A DNA stretch of 36,672 nucleotides from contig CALSPA010000015.1 of the NCBI GenBank assembly GCA_943788115.1, positions 1 through 36,672 of the forward strand. Direction: 5' to 3'. Below are positions 31,790 through 36,672 of the stretch, piece after piece; position 1 is the stretch's first letter, and each line of letters begins with the position of its first letter. A program made the translations under genes and the position numbers. The notes below the pieces were generated by a model that worked only from the letters and a program-made list of their open reading frames with translations, was not told the origin of the DNA and did not search any database. Source of the stretch: an uncultured Flavobacteriales bacterium (GTDB lineage Bacteria > Bacteroidota > Bacteroidia > Flavobacteriales_D > Parvicellaceae).

Positions 31790-34498
31790 TCATCTCCAGT
31801 CAATGAAAAGTTGGTTAATTTGAAGAGCAATGGTGCTAATTTCACCGGTTTGCTCTTCGGAAAGAGATGCGCGATTTAAAGAGCTTATTAAACTCTTGGA
31901 GAACCCTTTTTCACTTAGAAAATCTTTTTCTTTTTGAACTAGTTTTAACTTGTTTTCAAGCGTATACAGGTTAGAAAGTAAGTTTTCTACTTGAGCTGAT
32001 GAATTAGCAGATAATTTTTGTAAAGAGGGGCTAATTTTTTCAATTTTTTCTGAAATTTCAGCTAACTTATTAGCGTTAATTTTTCTTAATGTATTGTTCT
32101 TGTATTTTTTCTCCTCTTTTTCTTCAATAATAATAAAATCTCTTTTACCACTTCTGTATGAATATTCATTCATTGTTATTGGTAGTGGATCAGATTCATA
32201 GGCTTTTTTCTTCATTTGATTGATGTGCCAATCTGTACTTAGTAAGCTCATGTTTGCAACACGAACATCTGTTCGAACTCCTTCTACCTCTTGAATGTAC
32301 CATAGCGGGAATGTGTCATTGTCACCATTTGTAAATAGAATGGCATTATAGTCGCAAGACATTAAGTAATTATAAGCAAAATCCCTAGCTGTAGAACGAT
32401 TGGATCTATCATGATCATCCCAATTGTCAAACGCAAGAAGAGTAGGAACAATTAAGCACAATAATAATGGAATTGCAGCATGGGAAACTGGGTTTTTTAA
32501 ATATTTTCCAATTAGCACCATTAAAGCATACAAAATAGAGATTACTACAGTTATGTATAGAAAGGTTAACCCAGCAGCAAGAGTTTGTCCTGTAATGTAT
32601 TGAACGCCTAAAATAAAGACACTTCCTCCAACACTAGCCCCTAAAACAGGCAGCATTGAGTTCCAGCTTTTAGATTTTCTCGCCACATCAAATAAGGCAT
32701 AAACTCCAAGACCTACCCAAATAGAAAACGCATAAAAAGATGCAGCATAAGCATAATCTCTTTCTCTTGGTTCGGCAGGTTTTTGGTTAAGATAAATAAC
32801 AATAGCTAAACCAGTAAGTAGAAACAGTAGTAATACAGTAAACCAGCCTTTTGGGTGGTTTTTCATTTGAAAAAAGAAACCAATAAGGCCTAAAATTAAA
32901 GGAAGCATGTAGTATGCATTGTAACCCTTATTAAGTTTTAAGTTTACAGGTAAATTTTCTTGATTACCTAGCCGCTGTTCATCAATAGCATTTATTCCTG
33001 TTAACCAATTTCCTTCTAAAATAGCACTTCCTCCACCAGAAACACCATATCCTTGTATGTCATTTTGTCTACCTGAAAAATTCCATAAAAAATAACGACC
33101 ATACATCCACCCAATTTGATAATTAAACAAGTAAGAAATGTTCTCTTTAAATGAGGGCAAGTATAAACCATCTTGTCCAACACTCTTTGCCTCTTGAGCC
33201 GCGCCATATTGCTTAAGTCGTTCATAATATGTGGGTCTATCCATATCTTGACCTAGAGGAAGTGGCTTAGACTCATTACCCCCATAGACATAAATCCCAG
33301 TTGCCGGATCAACCTCATAGCTGCACCAAGCCATGTATTTTTGACCTTCTCCATTTCGATACATTCTTGGAAACAAAGTTGTGTATTCACTTTGAAATTT
33401 ACGATCACCCTTTTTACCTTCTAATATGTTGAGGTATTTTTCTTGAACTTCATCGTTAAAACTAATAAATGGTTTAAACCCACTTTCTTTAAGGGCTAGA
33501 TTTGTTGTGGCTACACTTTTTTTGAATTCATTTAAATCCCACATATTCATAAAAGAGAGCTCATCTTCTTTTAAAGTTAATCTTGAAGGTTTGTTTTTGT
33601 TTTCAATAATATTGGTGTGTAAATTTATTGGAGCTAAAATGGATTGAATTTTTGTTATATCATTTTTATTAACCTCAAGAAAGCTACTGTTAGATGAAAT
33701 AATAAATGTTTTCATATAGCTACTTTTGTCTGGCCCTATGAATTCTTCTTCACAGCTACTTTCTACAGGCGAATTCCAATATTGTCCGTGTAAAACTGGC
33801 CAAGAGCCATATTGCTCTCGTTTAAGATAGGAGTGAAGTTGAGATAGTGATTCAGGATTGTTTTCATCTAAAGGTGGGTTGGCTTCAGAGCGAATTACAA
33901 TCATTACAAAAGACGAGTAACCTATTAGCAATAATGCAAAAGAAACAATTACTGTGTTCCAAAGTGGCTTATCATTTTTAGTTGAAAGCTTAATTCCTAT
34001 TACAATTAATGCCGTAATTGAAAGTATGAAAAATAAAGCACCAGAGTTAAAAGGCAAATCAAATGTGTTTTTAAATAAACGTTCAAACCAATCGGCAAGT
34101 GAAACAGTTTTTGGAATAATTATATCTTGAATAGTTGCAAGAATTACCAAAGAAAGAATTCCTGTAACAATAAAAGAACCCCAGGAGAACTTGTATTTTT
34201 TAAAATAAACAACAAATGCAATCGCTGGAATTGCAAGTAGATTCAACAAGTGAACACCGATTGAAAGACCAATCAGGTAGCTTATAAATAAAATCCATCT
34301 GTTTGGGTGTCCTAAAAAAGTATTATTAGCTTTCAAAGCTTGTTCATGCTCATCAACTTCAATGTCCCATTTAAGAATTGCCCAAAAAACTATTGCAGTA
34401 AATAAGGATGACATGGCATAGACTTCTCCTTCTACAGCAGAAAACCAAAAAGAATCTGTAAATGTGTAAGTAAGAGCACCTACTTGCCCCACTACCAA
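31790..34498 (-). CDS. DUF2723 main fragment (membrane domain and first extracytoplasmic part)
   Basis: A 902-codon stretch with GALTYTFTDSFWFSAVEGEVYAMSS at its start and many transmembrane segments, the conserved EPRERDYAYAASFYAFSIWVG, and DNDTFPLWYIQEVEGVRTDVRVANMSLL in the C-terminal region. The TTG at 34498 is only the first start-like codon after the indel cluster and is not a real initiation site. Toward the end, residues about 780-890 form a Lys/Glu-rich coiled coil, which looks like an insertion relative to usual DUF2723 proteins. It ends at a TGA at 31790 because of the next indel cluster. Confidence 0.85.
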   Translation of the reverse strand: MVVGQVGALTYTFTDSFWFSAVEGEVYAMSSLFTAIVFWAILKWDIEVDEHEQALKANNTFLGHPNRWILFISYLIGLSIGVHLLNLLAIPAIAFVVYFKKYKFSWGSFIVTGILSLVILATIQDIIIPKTVSLADWFERLFKNTFDLPFNSGALFFILSITALIVIGIKLSTKNDKPLWNTVIVSFALLLIGYSSFVMIVIRSEANPPLDENNPESLSQLHSYLKREQYGSWPVLHGQYWNSPVESSCEEEFIGPDKSSYMKTFIISSNSSFLEVNKNDITKIQSILAPINLHTNIIENKNKPSRLTLKEDELSFMNMWDLNEFKKSVATTNLALKESGFKPFISFNDEVQEKYLNILEGKKGDRKFQSEYTTLFPRMYRNGEGQKYMAWCSYEVDPATGIYVYGGNESKPLPLGQDMDRPTYYERLKQYGAAQEAKSVGQDGLYLPSFKENISYLFNYQIGWMYGRYFLWNFSGRQNDIQGYGVSGGGSAILEGNWLTGINAIDEQRLGNQENLPVNLKLNKGYNAYYMLPLILGLIGFFFQMKNHPKGWFTVLLLFLLTGLAIVIYLNQKPAEPRERDYAYAASFYAFSIWVGLGVYALFDVARKSKSWNSMLPVLGASVGGSVFILGVQYITGQTLAAGLTFLYITVVISILYALMVLIGKYLKNPVSHAAIPLLLCLIVPTLLAFDNWDDHDRSNRSTARDFAYNYLMSCDYNAILFTNGDNDTFPLWYIQEVEGVRTDVRVANMSLLSTDWHINQMKKKAYESDPLPITMNEYSYRSGKRDFIIIEEKEEKKYKNNTLRKINANKLAEISEKIEKISPSLQKLSANSSAQVENLLSNLYTLENKLKLVQKEKDFLSEKGFSKSLISSLNRASLSEEQTGEISTIALQINQLFIDWR

Positions 34499-34626
34499 TT
34501 ATTGCAATGCTTTTACTAAGGTCTATCTCGACCAGATTTTAAAGCAAATTTTCTACCAAGCATCGTAATGGACCAAATAAAAATAAAATAGAAAACGAAC
34601 TGCTAAAGCAGACATAGCATTTACCA

Positions 34627-34845
34627 TCATAGCAGCATTTTCAGGACAAACAAAGGCCGAAACAATCTGCCAACATCATAAAAAAGGTGCTCCTGGAGGG
34701 TGGCCAACTTCAATTTATTAGCAGTTGTAATGTACTCTCCACAATCCCAAAGACTTGTAGTTGGCTCCATTGTCATTAGATAAACTACTGTTGCAATAAG
34801 CAATACTAGCCAGCCAGTATAATTATTTAGATTCTTATAACTCAT
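34627..34845 (-). CDS. DUF2723 N-terminal fragment
   Basis: As read, 72 residues. The first about 46 are the true DUF2723 start, with TM1 (WLVLLIATVVYLMTM) and WDCGEYITTANKL; the rest is out of frame after an apparently missing base near 34711. The acidic residues of this loop are the kind expected at a GT-C active site. It belongs to the broken locus 30198-34845. Confidence 0.75.
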   Translation of the reverse strand: MSYKNLNNYTGWLVLLIATVVYLMTMEPTTSLWDCGEYITTANKLKLATLQEHLFYDVGRLFRPLFVLKMLL

Positions 34846-34953
34846 TTTAATGTATTAAGTCTGCGAAAATAAAATATATACGTAATTAGAGATTTAAAGC
34901 ATACTAACAAAAATTAAATAATTTTTGACATTTTATTAATAGTATAAAATAAA

Positions 34954-34984
34954 TTTGGTAGGTAAAAAAAATGAATTAATTTTG
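34954..34984 (+). promoter_or_regulatory. tRNA-Gln promoter (TTTG / TAnnTTTG)
   Basis: TTTG at 34954-34957 and TAATTTTG at 34977-34984 are separated by 19 bases, the standard spacing of Bacteroidota housekeeping promoters. The predicted transcript start is a few bases upstream of the tRNA at 34994. This is the best promoter in the window. Confidence 0.75.
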
Positions 34985-34993
34985 CCGACTTAT

Positions 34994-35066
34994 TGTCCCA
35001 TGGTGTAACTGGCAACACGTCTGTTTTTGGTACAGAAGAGTCTAGGTTCGAGCCCTAGTGGGACAA
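34994..35066 (+). tRNA. tRNA-Gln (anticodon TTG)
   Basis: A complete cloverleaf can be drawn. The acceptor arms TGTCCCA (34994-35000) and TGGGACA (35059-35065) pair fully and are followed by A as discriminator. The anticodon stem is TCTGT with ACAGA, and the 7-base loop TTTTGGT puts TTG at 34-36, which decodes glutamine. The T-arm is CTAGG with CCTAG around loop TTCGAGC. CCA is not encoded. A strong promoter precedes it and a terminator follows. Confidence 0.95.
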
Positions 35067-35113
35067 CAAACAACAGATAAGAATATCTGTATAGTGCAAA
35101 CACAATTAATTAG

Positions 35114-35138
35114 GGAGTCCAATGGACTCCTTTTTTTA
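35114..35138 (+). terminator. Rho-independent terminator after tRNA-Gln
   Basis: GGAGTCC (35114-35120) and GGACTCC (35124-35130) form a perfect 7-bp stem with the 3-base loop AAT, followed by seven T. It lies 48 bp after the tRNA and should end its transcript. Confidence 0.9.
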
Positions 35139-35151
35139 TGCTCAAAATATA

Positions 35152-35180
35152 GTGTGTAAAAAGGTGTGTTTGTGGTGTGT
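35152..35180 (+). repeat. Three GTGTGT units spaced about one helical turn
   Basis: GTGTGT occurs at 35152, 35164 and 35175, at 12- and 11-bp steps, shortly after the tRNA-Gln terminator. Such phased short repeats are like the arm-type sites bound by tyrosine recombinases or the iterons bound by replication proteins. The function is inferred from spacing and position only. Confidence 0.4.
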
Positions 35181-35237
35181 TATAATGTTGTCAAGTCCTT
35201 AGTTCCTTTGTGCTTATTAATCTTAAAATAAGTAACA

Positions 35238-35330
35238 ATGAAAAAAAATCAAGCAGTATTATTAATGAATCAAGAATCATTTATAGATAAGTTTCAAAAG
35301 ATGTTATTAGAACAGATCTTAGAACAATAA
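35238..35330 (+). pseudogene. Small ORF resembling the N-terminus of an element-borne HTH/excisionase protein, truncated
   Basis: As read, a 30-residue frame with MNQESFIDKFQKMLLEQ. If two nearby single-base indels are corrected (an A missing near 35329 and a T extra near 35353), it continues as ITQLIDRKLEETRTHTGNSS to a stop near 35406, about 59 residues. This outline (a short helix pair, then a Lys/Glu linker) resembles the start of small helix-turn-helix proteins of Bacteroidota integrative elements, but the DNA-binding part is absent. Between tRNA-Gln and a degenerate tRNA tail it may be the last trace of such an element. The family call is weak. Confidence 0.35.
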
Positions 35331-35460
35331 CACAACTAATAGATAGAAAATTTAGAAGAAACAAGAACACATACAGGAAATAGCTCAATTAATTTCATAG
35401 TTACCTAAATAAACCTCATTTTGTGCTTATGTTTGCACTTTGAATACTCTAATGTATATA

Positions 35461-35488
35461 AAAAGTTGTTCTAGTGAGACAACTTTTA
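35461..35488 (+). repeat. Hairpin holding a degenerate copy of the tRNA-Gln 3' end (possible att scar)
   Basis: CTAGTGAGACAAC (35471-35483) matches the tRNA-Gln tail CTAGTGGGACAAC (35055-35067) at 12 of 13 positions, in the same orientation, 416 bp away. It is also part of the inverted repeat AAAAGTTGT / ACAACTTTT (35461-35469 and 35479-35487... with a short loop), so a hairpin role is an alternative. As a direct repeat of the tRNA 3' end it would be the distal attachment site of a former insertion. Confidence 0.45.
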
Positions 35489-35494
35489 ATGAGG

Positions 35495-35523
35495 AAAACC
35501 CCTAAGTGATATTAGGTTTTTTT
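35495..35523 (+). terminator. Possible weak terminator
   Basis: CCTAA (35501-35505) pairs with TTAGG (35512-35516), and flanking AAAA pairs with TTTT across a two-base CC bulge. A run of T follows to 35523. It could end transcription from the small ORF region. Confidence 0.45.
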
Positions 35524-35624
35524 ATAAATTTTATAGTATAAAATTTCATTAAATTAAGTTGAAACAAAGCTTAATTTACAGTAAAGTGCCCCTAATTTTA
35601 CAATGCATTAACTGTAGAAAACAA

Positions 35625-36672
35625 ATGAAAGGAATATTTATAATCTCATTTAGCAGCGTATTTTCTTTGAGAAAATCGTTCCGAATTTTACTTATTGGAT
35701 TATTATTTGTTCCAATTTCTTTTCTAGGACAAGACTATAATAAAGAATCTTTTAATTGTCCTACCGACACATGCATAATCAATAATTTATTTCAAACCTA
35801 TCGTTCAGTTGCTAATAATAATCCAGATTCAGCAATTAAGATGGTTAACTATGCTTTAAAGCTTTCAAAATTTAACAGCTATTTATTTGGAGAAATTAAT
35901 GCACTTAGATTAACCGCAGATTTGTATTCTTTGGTTGCAAAATACGATTCAGCAATTATTTATTTAGACAAAGCAAGTGCTTTAGCAAAACGAGAAAATG
36001 ATTTAAAAAGCAGTATTAATATTCTCAACTTAAGGGGAAACATTCAACTAGATAAAGGCGATTATGAAGGTGCTATATTTTGCTATAAACAAGTTTTAGA
36101 TTTATCTAATAAAATAAAGTACTCCTCAGGAATTGCTAAAGGTTATGCTAACCTTGGAGTGAGTTACTATTTAATTGGTGATTATGCGAGAGCAATTGAT
36201 TATTATAATGAAGCAATCCCAAAACTTCAAATCAGCAATGACTCCATTAATTTAGCAACAATTACGGCTAATTTATCTGCTTTTTATCAGTTAGTAGGTG
36301 ATTTCGAAATGGCCATTGAAGTTTGTAAAAAGTCATTAACCTACATTACTGAAAATGATGATGTTGCAAGAGCTAGCATCAATATAAATTTAGGCAGAAA
36401 TTATACAGAACTAAATAACTATGTTAAAGCGCTTTTTTATTACAAGAAAGCACTAGCATTAACTAAAAAGAATGGGCACGTAAGAAACATGGTTACCGCT
36501 TACAACAACATAGGGACTTCTTATGTAAGCCTGGGTTATTTTAATAAAGGAATAGAAAATCTTGAAAGAGGGCTTGCTTTAGCACTAAAACATGAAATGG
36601 AAAGCGATGTAGCACATTTGAAGTTTTTTATTGCAAAAGCTTATAATGAACATAAATTCACTAGAAAAGCCA
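35625..36672 (+). CDS. TPR-repeat protein, 3' end outside window (possible sensor N-terminus)
   Basis: The frame opens at the ATG at 35625 and runs for 349 codons to the window edge without a stop. A hydrophobic segment at about residues 20-38 (RILLIGLLFVPISFLGQ) is a signal peptide or anchor. From about residue 55 there are at least six tetratricopeptide repeats, such as GNIQLDKGDYEGAIFCYK, GVSYYLIGDYARAIDYYNEA and GTSYVSLGYFNKGIENLERG. In Bacteroidota such secreted TPR arrays often form the sensory half of hybrid or LuxR-type regulators with a later transmembrane helix, but the output domain is not visible here. Identity beyond TPR is unknown. Confidence 0.85.
   Translation, partial: MKGIFIISFSSVFSLRKSFRILLIGLLFVPISFLGQDYNKESFNCPTDTCIINNLFQTYRSVANNNPDSAIKMVNYALKLSKFNSYLFGEINALRLTADLYSLVAKYDSAIIYLDKASALAKRENDLKSSINILNLRGNIQLDKGDYEGAIFCYKQVLDLSNKIKYSSGIAKGYANLGVSYYLIGDYARAIDYYNEAIPKLQISNDSINLATITANLSAFYQLVGDFEMAIEVCKKSLTYITENDDVARASININLGRNYTELNNYVKALFYYKKALALTKKNGHVRNMVTAYNNIGTSYVSLGYFNKGIENLERGLALALKHEMESDVAHLKFFIAKAYNEHKFTRKA

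Larger units (their letters stand above)
30198..34845 (-). pseudogene. DUF2723 (TMEM260-like) membrane protein gene, interrupted by several indels
   Basis: The locus encodes one long DUF2723 protein spread over four frames. DUF2723 belongs to the GT-C fold and includes eukaryotic TMEM260, a protein O-mannosyltransferase. The start is MSYKNLNNYTGWLVLL, with WDCGEYITTANKL near residue 34, and the end is FMWSGNRI. Frame breaks lie at about 34490-34712 (about eight single-base indels), 31755-31800 and near 31500. Correcting them restores family motifs, such as GHPPGAPFFMMLGRLFSAFVCPE after GEYITTANKLEV. Between the breaks are long intact stretches (902 and 422 codons), so decay by drift is unlikely to be old. 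Many indels fall in short homopolymers, which favours sequence error. Confidence 0.85.
35067..35624 (+). other. Non-coding interval between tRNA-Gln and the TPR gene, possible element scar
   Basis: These 558 bases hold no intact gene of normal size. They contain the tRNA terminator, three phased GTGTGT units, the truncated small ORF, an inverted pair GTGCAAAC / GTTTGCAC near 35094 and 35430, the degenerate tRNA tail and a weak terminator. From about 35524 to 35624 I see only AT-rich leader sequence of the TPR gene and no convincing TAnnTTTG box. Confidence 0.5.

Noticed and set aside
34480..34500. TTG at 34498 as the true start of a separate DUF2723 gene
   Set aside because: The homology continues upstream through the indel cluster to the real N-terminus at 34845, including the first membrane helix and the WDCGEYI motif.
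1..36672. CRISPR arrays, rRNA genes or intact insertion sequences
   Set aside because: No regularly spaced repeats, rRNA sequence, transposase or terminal inverted repeats with target duplications were seen.

Overview
The window looks like a chromosomal segment of a marine-type Bacteroidota, most likely a member of Flavobacteriales. The DNA is AT-rich. Several promoters carry the Bacteroidota -7 element TAnnTTTG, and Shine-Dalgarno sites are largely absent. There are two TonB-dependent receptors with carboxypeptidase-regulatory-like N-termini, and several genes belong to families centred on this phylum (DUF4175, DUF2723, DUF6427-like, the Cys/His-rich HYC_CC_PP type).

Layout. 1-5237 (minus): DUF4175 coiled-coil membrane protein, an RsbW-like ATPase, ybeY and the 5' part of mnmG. 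A perfect 16-bp parS palindrome lies between ybeY and mnmG. 5357-7646 (plus): a tight queD-hemN-paaD-like unit. 7643-14281 (minus): a complete TetR / TolC / membrane-fusion protein / RND efflux operon, with a likely operator in front of the regulator. 14363-17914 (plus): asnS, rpoN and a PAP2-like membrane protein. 17911-19640 (minus): an outer-membrane barrel and a galE with one frameshift. 19769-20296 (plus): an SRPBCC-like protein. 20502-22865 (minus): TonB receptor 1. 23023-26275: purQ, a DUF6427-like membrane protein and purD on minus, with a small membrane protein on plus. 26443-29591 (plus): a probable heavy-metal (copper?) cluster of Cys/His-rich protein, HMA-domain protein and TonB receptor 2, with a long hairpin between the first two genes. 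29563-34845 (minus): a polysaccharide deacetylase coupled by TAATG to a DUF2723 (TMEM260-like, GT-C) gene that is broken by several indel clusters. 34954-35624: a tRNA-Gln with a well-placed promoter, a strong terminator, and about 400 bp that resembles the scar of an integrative element. 35625-36672 (plus): the 5' part of a TPR-repeat protein.

Most of the window is housekeeping (tRNA modification, rRNA maturation, haem, purine, tRNA charging, sigma-54) with envelope transport modules between. The most interesting points are the parS site over the mnmG promoter, the degenerate copy of the tRNA-Gln 3' end 416 bp downstream, the putative metal cluster with its hairpin and Cys/acidic receptor insert, and the indel clusters in the DUF2723 gene and galE. 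Those indels fall largely in short homopolymers, so base-call error should be excluded before they are called pseudogenes.
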